Of a stretch of 64,000 bases of DNA, positions 1 through 7,984 are shown piece by piece; position 1 is the stretch's first letter, and every line of letters starts with the position of its first letter. The stretch lies in NCBI GenBank assembly GCA_012959525.1, contig DUDB01000045.1, positions 34,840 to 98,839 on the forward strand. The letters are read 5' to 3'. The notes beneath the pieces are model-generated. The model ran no database searches and was not told where the DNA came from. It saw nothing but the letters and a program-made list of their open reading frames with translations. A program made the position numbers and the translations under genes. This DNA comes from Planctomycetota bacterium (GTDB lineage: Bacteria > Planctomycetota > UBA1135 > GCA-002686595).

Positions 1-1
1 G

Positions 2-439
2 GAAGGCAGCGTGGCGGCGACCCGTAACCTCTACCCGAGCTTCATCGGGTTCGTGAAGGAGTCCATGCAGGAGCTCCGCGATCGCGGCCAGGAGGTCGAG
101 CTGGCAGGGATCTTCTACCACCTGGGCGAGAACGACATGTCCTGGGGCCCCTTCCGCAAGGGAGCTCCCGGGCGCCTGCAGGCGCTGGTGAATCAGAGCC
201 GCGTGGACCTGGATCTTCCGGAGCTGCCCTGGTTCGTCAGTCAGCAGCCCCCGACGGACGATAAGCAGGTCAACGAGATCGACGTCACGGCGGGGATCGA
301 AGAGGTCGCCTCCGCCGACCCCTACCTGATCCACATCAAGGCCTTTGACCTCCCGGAGCAGGAGAAGAAGCTCGTTCTGGACACGGCAGGGGTTGTGGCC
401 CTGGGCGAGTTGCTCGCCAAACGCTTTCTCTCCCGCTAA
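2..439 (+). CDS. C-terminal part of a SASA/SGNH-type carbohydrate esterase (5' truncated by window)
   Basis: The reading frame is open to the left edge, so this is probably the last ~145 residues of a longer protein; the GTG at 11 need not be the true start. A block reading YHLGENDMSWG resembles the conserved QGE-x-D block of the sialic-acid-specific acetylesterase (SASA, formerly DUF303) family. Near the C-terminus, IHIKAFDLPEQEKKLVLD followed by LGELLAKRF resembles the closing block of that family, where the catalytic His normally sits. Such enzymes remove O-acetyl groups from sugars, usually in the periplasm or outside the cell. It converges on the minus-strand carbamoyltransferase cassette, with only 10 bases between the two stop codons. 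The family call rests on a partial sequence, so the substrate is open. Confidence 0.6.
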   Translation, partial: EGSVAATRNLYPSFIGFVKESMQELRDRGQEVELAGIFYHLGENDMSWGPFRKGAPGRLQALVNQSRVDLDLPELPWFVSQQPPTDDKQVNEIDVTAGIEEVASADPYLIHIKAFDLPEQEKKLVLDTAGVVALGELLAKRFLSR

Positions 440-449
440 GGCGCTGGAG

Positions 450-581
450 CTAGCGCAGCGTGTAGGTGAACGCGGCCGCTGGGTCGCCGTTGCTCATCGT
501 GAGGATGACGATGACGCCGATGGCCACCAGGACGACGGGGGCCACGATCCAGATCCAGTTCTCTTTGAGGAAATCGCCCAT
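450..581 (-). CDS. 43-residue DUF5989-like single-span membrane peptide
   Basis: This short frame starts with ATG four bases after the stop of the upstream SGNH-hydrolase gene and encodes MGDFLKENWIWI, a single hydrophobic span of about 20 residues, then a short tail ending AAFTYTLR. It resembles DUF5989 proteins, about 45-50 residues long, which end in a pattern like APFIYTLF. That ending is seen exactly at the C-terminus of the neighbouring SGNH protein. The tight spacing, clean hydrophobic profile and family resemblance argue that it is real. It is the last gene of the carbamoyltransferase cassette. Its function is unknown; an inner-membrane partner of the cassette enzymes is inference. 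Confidence 0.7.
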   Translation of the reverse strand: MGDFLKENWIWIVAPVVLVAIGVIVILTMSNGDPAAAFTYTLR

Positions 582-585
582 GGGT

Positions 586-2133
586 CTAGAACAGAGTGTA
601 GATGAACGGGGCGACGAGCGGTGAACTGGCGGCCACCACCAACAGGCTGCCCACGGTGAGCAGCACCGTGACTAGGGGCATGAGGTACCAGTGGCCTCGG
701 CCGATGAAGGCCTTGAGGAGTTCCGCGATGGTGCCCAGGCGGTTGCCCAACTTATAGGCGACGAAACCTAGGATCAGCGTGACTGCGCTAAGGGTGACGA
801 TGCGGCCTACGTCGGGACTCAGTGAGGTCACCAGGTGGGTGGCGCCCAGGGCGATCGCAAAAACCATCCCTAACATCAGGCCGACCTTGAAGAACCCCGC
901 GAGGGGCTTCTCGACATTTGAGTAGACGCGGGCGAAGAGAGTGCCGAGGGCCAGCCAAAGGCCCGCGTACCAGGGTAGCCACCCGGGCAGACCGGATCCG
1001 GTAGGGGCGGTCTCGGGCAGTTGAGCTTTGGTCGTGGCGGCGGGCAAAGTCGGGCAGTCCTCCAGGCCCTCGTGCAGGGCGCGAGCCAGGGCGCGGTTGC
1101 CCAGGGGATTCAGGTGCCAGTCCTTTTGGAAGTAGAGGTCGTCGCCACCCGCTGCGGCGGCTTTCAGAGAAGGGCGCACGTCGAGCACCTCCAAGCCTGC
1201 GGCGCGCGCGGCATCAAGCATCAGGTCCACGGGGTGGTCGGGGTCCCAAGAGCCCGCGGCCAGACCCATCCGGGTCTGGAACTTGTCGCGGTAGTCGGAG
1301 TCGATTGCGCTGTGGGAGGGAATGGGCACCACGACGACCCGAGCGTCTAGGGCCTGGGCCTGGCGTGCCAGCGCCAGCATGGCACCGCCCGTGCGGGCGA
1401 TAGGCTCCTCCATGAAGTCGGGCCGGTCGGTGAGCAAGGCTCCCATTTCCTTGGGCAGGCGCACGCTCCCGGGCTGGAACAACTCCACACCCTCGTCGGG
1501 CCCTCTGAGGAGCAGATTTCCGATCGCTGTACTCTGGTGCCATGGACGGGCCGGGGGAGCCTTCAGGGCGCCGGGCTCGCGGGTTCCCGTGGCCGCGTAG
1601 CGTGGTTTGGGCAGATCCGTGTAGTGGGATTGGCCGTTCCAGAACAGATCGTTTTCGTAGGTGAAGAGCAGCACGAGGTCGGGGTCCCAGGCCGTACCGT
1701 GGGTCTCGAGCCAGGCGACCTCCTGGTCGGTGGAGTAGCCCTCGGTGCCGGTGTTCACGACCTGCACCCCGCGCCCTTCGGCATTCCACCACCTCTCAAG
1801 CAGGTCCACGAAGAGATCGTCGCGCTTCACCGAGAAGCCCAGGGTGAAAGAGTCCCCCAGGGCTATCACCCGATACGCCTCTGGCAGGGTCTCCGCAGTC
1901 ACTCCGGCATCATCCCGCAGGCCGGCGGCGTTGAACGTGAACTCCACCTCGAAGCCCTCGGCATTGCCACGTCGGAGCGTGGTGGAGGGTGTCTTGCTCC
2001 AACCCAGGGCGGCGTCGAACGCGTTCAGCGTGACGGGCGGCCCCAGGCCCAGGAGGCGCAGGCCGCCTTCAAAGACACCCAGGCCAATGGCCAGGCTGAC
2101 CAGCAGGGAGAGGGCGACGTTGATGAACTTCAT
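586..2133 (-). CDS. SGNH/GDSL hydrolase with multi-span membrane tail ending in a DUF5989-like segment
   Basis: Residues 5-25 form an N-terminal membrane anchor. An SGNH hydrolase domain follows, with the nucleophile block ALGDSFTLG (Ser95 of GDSF 93-96), a YEND block near 159-162 corresponding to the Asn block, and a C-terminal KDWHLNPLGN with Asp338 and His340 as the other triad members. From about residue 385 the protein becomes a membrane domain with about four spans; its last 45 residues, ending SPLVAPFIYTLF, look like a complete DUF5989 protein fused on. SGNH enzymes are esterases or O-acyl-transfer hydrolases; the N-anchor suggests a periplasmic active site. It follows the carbamoyltransferase gene by four bases and precedes the free DUF5989-like gene, so all are probably co-transcribed. 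The substrate is not evident, but a cell-surface polymer is plausible. Confidence 0.85.
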   Translation of the reverse strand: MKFINVALSLLVSLAIGLGVFEGGLRLLGLGPPVTLNAFDAALGWSKTPSTTLRRGNAEGFEVEFTFNAAGLRDDAGVTAETLPEAYRVIALGDSFTLGFSVKRDDLFVDLLERWWNAEGRGVQVVNTGTEGYSTDQEVAWLETHGTAWDPDLVLLFTYENDLFWNGQSHYTDLPKPRYAATGTREPGALKAPPARPWHQSTAIGNLLLRGPDEGVELFQPGSVRLPKEMGALLTDRPDFMEEPIARTGGAMLALARQAQALDARVVVVPIPSHSAIDSDYRDKFQTRMGLAAGSWDPDHPVDLMLDAARAAGLEVLDVRPSLKAAAAGGDDLYFQKDWHLNPLGNRALARALHEGLEDCPTLPAATTKAQLPETAPTGSGLPGWLPWYAGLWLALGTLFARVYSNVEKPLAGFFKVGLMLGMVFAIALGATHLVTSLSPDVGRIVTLSAVTLILGFVAYKLGNRLGTIAELLKAFIGRGHWYLMPLVTVLLTVGSLLVVAASSPLVAPFIYTLF

Positions 2134-2137
2134 GGGG

Positions 2138-3931
2138 TCAGCTCACCATCTGGGTGACGGAGTCTCCCTCGTGACGCAGGTGGAAGCGCGTCTCGGCGAT
2201 TTGCTTCTTGGCATCCGCGCGGACGATGTAGTTGTTCAGGAAGAGCAGGTCCATACCACTCAGGCTGAAGGTGTTAAAGGCGTGAGCTGGCGACTCGACT
2301 ATGGGCTCACCCTTCAGGTTGAAGGAGGTGTTCATGACCACAGGTACCCCGGTCAGCTTGCCGAATTCCTCGATGATGGCGTGGTAGGCGGCGTTGGTCT
2401 TCTTGTAGACGGTCTGCAGGCGGCCCGACCCGTCCTCGTGGGTGATGGCTGGAAGGACCGAGCGCTTCTCTTCCCGCACGGGGGCCACGTAGAGCATGAA
2501 GCGCGCCGGGTAGTGGCGCTCGGCTTCGGGAAATTCGAAGAACTCGTTGGCGCGCTCTTCGAGGACCGAGGGAGCGAAGGGTCGGAAGGCCTCGCGGAAC
2601 TTGATCTTCTCGTTGAGCTTCTCCTTCATCTCCTCGCGTCGCGGGTCGGCGATGATGGAGCGCGAGCCCAGGGCGCGTGGGCCCCACTCGAAGCGCCCCC
2701 GGAACCAGCCGCAGACCTGGCCGTTGGCCAGCTCCTGAGCGACCCGCCTGAAGAACTCGCCGTCGTCGTCGATCTTCTCGAAAGCGATGTCGTTGTCCTT
2801 CAAGAAGGCCTCCACGTCCGCGTCGCTGTGCTCGCTGCCAAGGAAGGCGTCCTCCAGGGCGGGCCCTCTGGGCTGGTCGAGGATGTGGTTGTAGGCCCAG
2901 TAGGCAGCGCCCACGGAACCCCCATCGTCCCCGGGGGCGGGGTGGATGTAGACGTCCTCGAAGGGGCCGTCCCGCAGGATCTTGTAGTTGGCCACTGAGT
3001 TCAGGGCAACGCCGCCCGCAAGGCACAGGCTCTTCATGCCACCGGAGATCTCGTGCAGGTGGTTGACCATACGCAGCAGGATTATCTCCGTGGCGCGCTG
3101 GATGCTGGCCGCCATGTCGCAGTAGTAGGGGTCCAGGGACTGGTCTTGGAGCTTGGGGTCCCGGCGCGGGCGGCCGAAGTGCTTCTCGAAGGCTGGAGAG
3201 AGTGTGTCGTCGGTGGACCAGTGGTAGGAGAAGAAGTCCATGTCCTGCCAGACGCTGCCGTCGTCACCGACCTTCAGAAGCTCGAAGATCTGATCCACGT
3301 AGCGCGGCTTGCCGTAGGGATGCATCCCCATCAACTTGTACTCGCCCTCGTTGATCTCAAAACCGCAGTAAGCGGTGAAGGCGGAGTACAAGAGCCCCAC
3401 AGAGTGGGGGAAGCGCATCTCCTTGACGATCTCGATCTTGTTGCCACGGCCGATACCCATGGTGGATGTGGTCCACTCCCCCGCTCCGTCCACGGTCAGG
3501 ATCGCGGACTCCTCGAAGGGCGAGGTGTAGTAGCTCGAGGCCGCATGGCTCATGTGATGATCCGCGAACAGGAGCTTAGAGCTGGGCACACCCAGCTCGC
3601 GGCACATCATGGGCTTGATCCACAGCTTGTCCGAGATCCAGCGCTGCATGGACTCGCGGAAGACCGGCAGGGACTTGGGGAAGGTCGCCATGGCTGTCAG
3701 CAGCATGCGTTCGAACTTGACGAAGGGTTTCTCGTAGAACACCACGAAGTCCACATCGGCTGCGGTGACACCGGCGGTCTTGAGTACGAACTCGATGGCC
3801 AGGCCCGGGAAGCCCGAGTCGTGTTTGACGCGGCTGAAGCGTTCCTCTTCGGCGGCGGCGATGAGGACCCCATCGCGCACAAGGGCGGCAGATGAGTCGT
3901 GGTAGTAGAACGAGAGCCCGAGGATGATCAT
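2138..3931 (-). CDS. NodU/CmcH-family O-carbamoyltransferase
   Basis: The 597-residue protein has the standard two-domain layout. The N-terminal ASKHA/Kae1-like domain starts LGLSFYYHDSSAALV and carries the metal-binding DHHMSHAASSYY block near residue 125 and the LTVDGAGEW block. The C-terminal carbamoyltransferase domain has GRFEWGPRALGSRSI. The family moves a carbamoyl group from carbamoyl phosphate, via an adenylate, to hydroxyls of sugars or antibiotics. Length and motifs are normal, so it should be active. It sits second in a minus-strand operon between a 69-residue membrane protein and an anchored SGNH hydrolase, which suggests a surface glycan or lipid as acceptor. The acceptor itself cannot be read from the sequence. 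Confidence 0.95.
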   Translation of the reverse strand: MIILGLSFYYHDSSAALVRDGVLIAAAEEERFSRVKHDSGFPGLAIEFVLKTAGVTAADVDFVVFYEKPFVKFERMLLTAMATFPKSLPVFRESMQRWISDKLWIKPMMCRELGVPSSKLLFADHHMSHAASSYYTSPFEESAILTVDGAGEWTTSTMGIGRGNKIEIVKEMRFPHSVGLLYSAFTAYCGFEINEGEYKLMGMHPYGKPRYVDQIFELLKVGDDGSVWQDMDFFSYHWSTDDTLSPAFEKHFGRPRRDPKLQDQSLDPYYCDMAASIQRATEIILLRMVNHLHEISGGMKSLCLAGGVALNSVANYKILRDGPFEDVYIHPAPGDDGGSVGAAYWAYNHILDQPRGPALEDAFLGSEHSDADVEAFLKDNDIAFEKIDDDGEFFRRVAQELANGQVCGWFRGRFEWGPRALGSRSIIADPRREEMKEKLNEKIKFREAFRPFAPSVLEERANEFFEFPEAERHYPARFMLYVAPVREEKRSVLPAITHEDGSGRLQTVYKKTNAAYHAIIEEFGKLTGVPVVMNTSFNLKGEPIVESPAHAFNTFSLSGMDLLFLNNYIVRADAKKQIAETRFHLRHEGDSVTQMVS

Positions 3932-3935
3932 GGAG

Positions 3936-4145
3936 CTAGTCTTGCCGTCGGGCTTGGGGCAGGGTCTCGTTGGTCTCTTCCCAGGCCGTCCAGTTCCCGC
4001 GCGCCGGGCGTCGGATCCTGAGGGGGTCGGCGCACAGGCGATAGAAGATGGCGAAGGGTCCGAGGACTAGGAAGTACAGGACCGTCAGCAGCACGCGGGA
4101 GAGCATGCTGCCGAAGCGCTCGGAGAACTGAAGCAGGGCTTGCAT
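3936..4145 (-). CDS. Small membrane protein of the carbamoyltransferase cassette
   Basis: The protein has 69 residues. An amphipathic start (MQALLQFSERFGSMLSR) leads into one strong hydrophobic span of about 20 residues (VLLTVLYFLVLGPFAIFYRL), then a basic and polar cytoplasmic-like tail with DPLRIRR and a Trp-Glu-rich stretch. It lies four bases upstream of the carbamoyltransferase start, which supports translation. I recall similar small membrane proteins in front of carbamoyltransferase genes in other bacteria, but I cannot confirm that here. No enzyme motif is visible; it may tether the soluble transferase to the membrane, which is inference. Confidence 0.7.
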   Translation of the reverse strand: MQALLQFSERFGSMLSRVLLTVLYFLVLGPFAIFYRLCADPLRIRRPARGNWTAWEETNETLPQARRQD

Positions 4146-4212
4146 AGGGGGCGACTGGGGGGGGGAGGGAAGATCGGCGCGGGGCCAGCGTCCCTGAACG
4201 CCCCGACAGAGA

Positions 4213-4268
4213 AATTGTGCCCCAGTCGGGGGGCTGAGTGAGCCCCGATCTGGGGCAAGTTCACAATT
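4213..4268. promoter_or_regulatory. Long interrupted inverted repeat between htrA-like gene and carbamoyltransferase cassette
   Basis: The left arm reads AATTGTG CCCCAG TCGGGG and the right arm CCCCGATCTGGGG, CAAGTT, CACAATT. The G/C core pairs with one bulged base and the outer AATTGTG/CACAATT arms also pair, after an unpaired stretch on the right side. The loop is about 11 bases. It lies 9 bases beyond the stop of the minus-strand HtrA-like gene and about 70 bases upstream of the cassette's first gene. It could be a terminator for the former (no clear T-run seen), or an operator or attenuator for the latter. Confidence 0.5.
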
Positions 4269-4277
4269 GTGCGGAAT

Positions 4278-5621
4278 CTAGCGCAGGGTGAGCGTGCCCT
4301 CATAGAGTTCGTCTCGCGTCAGCTTGCGGTCCTTGTCGTCGTCGCGGTAGACATCCAATTTCAGGATGTGTCCCGGTTCTAGGCCTGAAATCAGCTGCAC
4401 AAGGGTGCCCCTGCTTCGAATCCAGACCGGGTAGCGCATGCCGTCGATGACGGTCTCCACGGCCGGGATCAGATCGCCTGCGCGGATTCCCACGTGTTCT
4501 GCTGGGCCGCCCGGAATGACCTCTTGCACCAGGACCCAGGTGCGGGAGTTCACCTGTGCTTCTTTCACGGTCATGCCCATGCGCTCAAATAGGGTGCCGT
4601 CGTATCTGTCCCAGGCCAGAAGGGCGAGGGTGGTCTGGTCTCCGTCAGGCTTGGCCACCTGGATTGGAACGACCTCCCCCGGAATCAACTCCAGGCTTGC
4701 GTGCAGGAAGTCCTCCTGGCTCTCGACCTTGCGATCGCCCAGCTTCTGGAGGATGTCCCCCGCGCAGATGCCTGCCACGTCCGCCGGGCTGCCGGGCCAG
4801 ACGTGCGCGACCCGCAGCGGTGTTCCCTCTTCGAGTTCGAAGCCCAGCCAACTCTTGCGCGCCTCGGGGAAGAGGACGTCGGTCAGAATCTCCCGCATGC
4901 GATCCACGGGGATGGCAAAGCCGATGTTCTCGGCCGCGCTGTTCATGGCGCTGTTGATGCCGATGAGTTCCCCTCGGATGTTCAACAGGGGGCCGCCGGA
5001 GTTACCGAAGTTGATGGATGCGTCCGTCTGGATGAGATCCTTGAAGTGCAGGTTCTGGTTGGCCACGGGTACATTGCGGTGCAGACCAGAGATGATGCCA
5101 GTCGAGACCGTGTGGGTCTGGCCGTGGGGGTTCCCGATGGCCACCACGCGTTCGCCCTCCATCAGGTCTGCGCTGGTACCCAGGCGGACGGTGGGGAAGG
5201 TGCGTAGGGGGTGCCCCTCGGCGTCCTTGGGGGAGGCGATCTTGAGTAGAGCGAGGTCTTCAGCTTGCACGGACGAGACCAACTCGGCTGTGTAGTTGCG
5301 TGGGTCTTTGGCAAAAGAGACTGTGATGCTGCGTGCGCCCTTGACCACGTGGAAGTTGGTCACGATGTAGCCGTCGGGGTGGATGACTACCCCCGACCCG
5401 CTGCCGGCATAGACACGATCCTGTACACCCCACAAGCCGCGCACGCGTTGGGTGGATTCGGTTTCGATGTACACCACCGCAGGCCGTACCACCCGTGCGA
5501 TCAGTACTACGGGTGTGACCCGCTCCACCTTGGACAGTGCCTCTCTGGAATCATCGCCGGTGACGTCCTGGAGCGCGGAGAGGGCGAGCGGTGCGAGCAG
5601 AGCAAGTAGGGGTGGGATCAT
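4278..5621 (-). CDS. HtrA/DegP-like periplasmic serine protease with PDZ domains
   Basis: The first ~18 residues are a short hydrophobic export signal (MIPPLLALLAPLALSAL). A trypsin-like S1C domain follows, with an intact triad: His91 in NFHVV, Asp122 in EDLALLKI and Ser208 in GNSGGPL. The oxyanion and specificity loops look standard (IQTDASINFGNSGG, IGFAIPV). A PDZ domain spans about 255-335 (SWLGFELEEGTPLRVAHVWPGSPA), and a second, more divergent PDZ-like region spans about 350-440. The family degrades or refolds misfolded envelope proteins. At 447 residues it is in the normal range. The C-terminal region ends in charged, EF-hand-looking residues (DDDKDRKLTRDEL), which is unusual but short. 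No sensor gene is adjacent. Confidence 0.92.
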   Translation of the reverse strand: MIPPLLALLAPLALSALQDVTGDDSREALSKVERVTPVVLIARVVRPAVVYIETESTQRVRGLWGVQDRVYAGSGSGVVIHPDGYIVTNFHVVKGARSITVSFAKDPRNYTAELVSSVQAEDLALLKIASPKDAEGHPLRTFPTVRLGTSADLMEGERVVAIGNPHGQTHTVSTGIISGLHRNVPVANQNLHFKDLIQTDASINFGNSGGPLLNIRGELIGINSAMNSAAENIGFAIPVDRMREILTDVLFPEARKSWLGFELEEGTPLRVAHVWPGSPADVAGICAGDILQKLGDRKVESQEDFLHASLELIPGEVVPIQVAKPDGDQTTLALLAWDRYDGTLFERMGMTVKEAQVNSRTWVLVQEVIPGGPAEHVGIRAGDLIPAVETVIDGMRYPVWIRSRGTLVQLISGLEPGHILKLDVYRDDDKDRKLTRDELYEGTLTLR

Positions 5622-5763
5622 CGGGGAGTTACGGCCCTGCGCGTTGGGGCGTTGGTATGGTTCCGGTCAATGCGGGACCCCGGCGACCATCCCGGGTCGT
5701 CCCTGGGGACGCTTGAAGGCCTCGCCGCTCGCCACTCCATGGCCGGGGCGCCAGGAAGGGGGA

Positions 5764-5840
<77 letters not shown>

Positions 5841-5985
5841 ACGCTCGGAGCCTGAGGCTTCGAGGGGGCGAGAGGATAGGCTGCGAACCTGCCCCTGCCA
5901 AGCCTTTCCCTGTGGGATGGAACAGGTAGACTTCTGCGGCAGTTTCTCAAGCCCCCCCTCAGCCCTCATCCCCCCGGAGACTCCC

Positions 5986-7107
5986 TTGAAGATAGGTGTC
6001 GTCAAGGAAATCAAGACTCACGAGTACCGCATTGCCCTGACCCCCCATGGGGTCGAAGAGCTCGTGGAGGCGGGGCACGAGGTGTGCGTGGAGTCCGGAG
6101 CCGGGCTCGGGAGCGACCTCTCGGATGCGGCCTATGCGGAGGCGGGCGCCCAGGTGTTGGAGGGCCCCGAGGCGGTGTGGGAGGCGTGCGAAATGATCAT
6201 GAAGGTCAAGGAGCCGCAGGAGGTGGAGTGGAGCCGCATGCGCCCCGGTCAGATCCTGTTCACCTACTTTCATCTGGCTGCGGATCAGAAGCTGACCGAT
6301 GCGGTGGTCGGTACCGGTAGCCAGTGCTTTGCCTACGAGACACTCAACGTGGGACGACGCTTACCGCTCCTGGAACCCATGAGTGAGGTGGCGGGCAGGT
6401 TGGCCATTCAAGCCGGAGCCAAGTACCTGGAGCGTCCCACTGGCGGAACAGGTGTCCTGCTGGGTGGAGTGACCGGTGTGCGTCCCGCCCATGTGGTCGT
6501 GCTTGGTGGCGGGATCGTGGGAACCAACGCGGCGCGCATGGCTGCGGGTCTGCGCGCGGATGTCTCCATCCTCGACATCAACATCCAACGCATGCAGTAC
6601 CTGGACGAGGTGCTGCCCGCCAACTGCACCCTCTTGTACAACACGCGCCGCACCCTGCGGGAGGAGCTGGCCAAGGCTGACCTCCTCGTGGGTGCCGTTC
6701 TCGTGCCCGGTGCTGCCGCGCCCAAACTCGTGCGTCGCGAAGACCTGGCCCTGATGAAGAAAGGCAGTGTGATCGTGGACGTGGCCGTGGATCAGGGGGG
6801 CTGCGTGGAGACCTGCCGAGCCACCACCCACGAGGACCCGACCTTCGTGGTGGACGGCGTGATCCACTACTGTGTGGCCAACATGCCCGGGGCCGTTCCG
6901 CGCACCTCCACTTTCGCCCTGACCAACGCCACCCTGCCCTATGCCAAGCAACTCGCTGCCCTGGGAGCTGCCGGCGCCCTGGCCGCATCCGAGCCCCTGC
7001 GCGGTGCCGCCAATGCCATTTCTGGCAAGCTAACGAACGAGGCCGTCGCCCGGGCCTTCGATGTCTCCTGGACTCCCCCCCTCGAAGCTCTGGCGGATGC
7101 CGAGTAG
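5986..7107 (+). CDS. ald: Alanine dehydrogenase (TTG start)
   Basis: This NAD-dependent enzyme interconverts L-alanine and pyruvate plus ammonia. The protein starts (M)KIGVVKEIKTHEYRIALTP, as family members do, so I chose the TTG at 5986, which has GGAGA five bases upstream. The frame is open further upstream, but that extension is not conserved-looking. With this start the product has 373 residues, the usual size. Visible are the substrate-side residues in the first 100 positions (EYRIALTP, MKVKEP), the Rossmann motif VVLGGGIVGTNAARMA and the VDVAVDQGG block with its catalytic Asp. It is on the opposite strand to the tRNA just upstream and is followed by uppP in the same direction. Confidence 0.95.
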   Translation: MKIGVVKEIKTHEYRIALTPHGVEELVEAGHEVCVESGAGLGSDLSDAAYAEAGAQVLEGPEAVWEACEMIMKVKEPQEVEWSRMRPGQILFTYFHLAADQKLTDAVVGTGSQCFAYETLNVGRRLPLLEPMSEVAGRLAIQAGAKYLERPTGGTGVLLGGVTGVRPAHVVVLGGGIVGTNAARMAAGLRADVSILDINIQRMQYLDEVLPANCTLLYNTRRTLREELAKADLLVGAVLVPGAAAPKLVRREDLALMKKGSVIVDVAVDQGGCVETCRATTHEDPTFVVDGVIHYCVANMPGAVPRTSTFALTNATLPYAKQLAALGAAGALAASEPLRGAANAISGKLTNEAVARAFDVSWTPPLEALADAE

Positions 7108-7122
7108 GGCACCACTCGCACA

Positions 7123-7974
7123 ATGATCGCTACGGTCGCCGAGACTGCCATGGAGCCCGCCCTCGGGCCCGTCAGTGTCTTGTTGCTGGCCGTTCTGCAG
7201 GGCCTCGCCGAGTTTCTGCCCATCAGTTCTTCGGGCCATCTGGTCCTTGCCCGTACGGCCTTGGGTGTCAAGCAGGCTGGCCTCGCACTGGACGTGTCCC
7301 TGCATGTGGGAACCTTGGGGGCCGTGATCTTCGCCTACCGCAAGGATGTAGCCCAGCTCCTCGGGGACCTGACCCGTGCCCGGTGGCACATGTGGTTATG
7401 GCTCGTGTTGGGGAGTCTACCTGCGGCGGCCGTGGGGTTCAGCTCCCGGGAGTTCTTCCGGGGTGCCGCTGAGAAGCCGAGCTGGGCGGCCATGGGGCTG
7501 CTGGGGACGGCCATTATTCTGATGGCAGGAGAGTGGGGCCGGCGCCGTGGTGGGGGTGATGAGACCCCGTCCCCGATGGAGGGGGATGCTGCAGGTTGCG
7601 GCGAGCCGCGCTGGTCCGACGCCCTGGTGCTGGGCGTTGCCCAGGCCCTGGCACTTTTCCCCGGCGTGTCCCGTTCTGGCTCCACTATCGCCGCCGGGCT
7701 GGTGCGTGGTTTGCCCACCGTGCAGGCCGCCCGACTTTCGTTCATGCTTAGTATTCCCGCGGTGACCGGGGCGGCGCTGCTGGAGGTTCCCGGCGCGTTG
7801 GATGCGGGCGGTGGCGGCTTGTCAGTACCCCTCCTTTTGGTTGGCGTCTTTGTGGCGGGCCTCGTGGGGTGGGGGGCCCTGCGCGCCTTGGTGCTGACCC
7901 TGTCCAAGGGTGCATTTGTCTGGTTCGCGCTGTACTGCGCGGTGCTGGGCGCCTCGGCTCTGTTTTTTGTCTAG
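7123..7974 (+). CDS. uppP: Undecaprenyl-diphosphatase UppP/BacA
   Basis: This integral membrane enzyme removes a phosphate from undecaprenyl diphosphate to regenerate the lipid carrier for peptidoglycan and surface glycans. Both family signatures are intact: [15 protein letters not shown] near residue 26 and [11 protein letters not shown] near residue 182, holding the catalytic Glu, Ser and Arg residues. About eight hydrophobic spans are visible over 283 residues, the normal size. The start ATG at 7123 could be replaced by the ATG at 7150, since the first nine residues are not conserved. Its place beside polysaccharide genes fits carrier recycling. Confidence 0.95.
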   Translation: MIATVAETAMEPALGPVSVLLLAVLQGLAEFLPISSSGHLVLARTALGVKQAGLALDVSLHVGTLGAVIFAYRKDVAQLLGDLTRARWHMWLWLVLGSLPAAAVGFSSREFFRGAAEKPSWAAMGLLGTAIILMAGEWGRRRGGGDETPSPMEGDAAGCGEPRWSDALVLGVAQALALFPGVSRSGSTIAAGLVRGLPTVQAARLSFMLSIPAVTGAALLEVPGALDAGGGGLSVPLLLVGVFVAGLVGWGALRALVLTLSKGAFVWFALYCAVLGASALFFV

Positions 7975-7984
7975 ACTTGACGCC

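Noticed and set aside
1745..2998. 417-residue open frame on the plus strand
   Set aside because: It lies opposite the SGNH and carbamoyltransferase genes, whose motifs are certain; the product is low-complexity and matches no family. High G+C makes such antisense frames common.
4438..5295. 285-residue open frame on the plus strand
   Set aside because: It lies opposite the HtrA-like protease, which has an intact triad; no motif in the antisense product.
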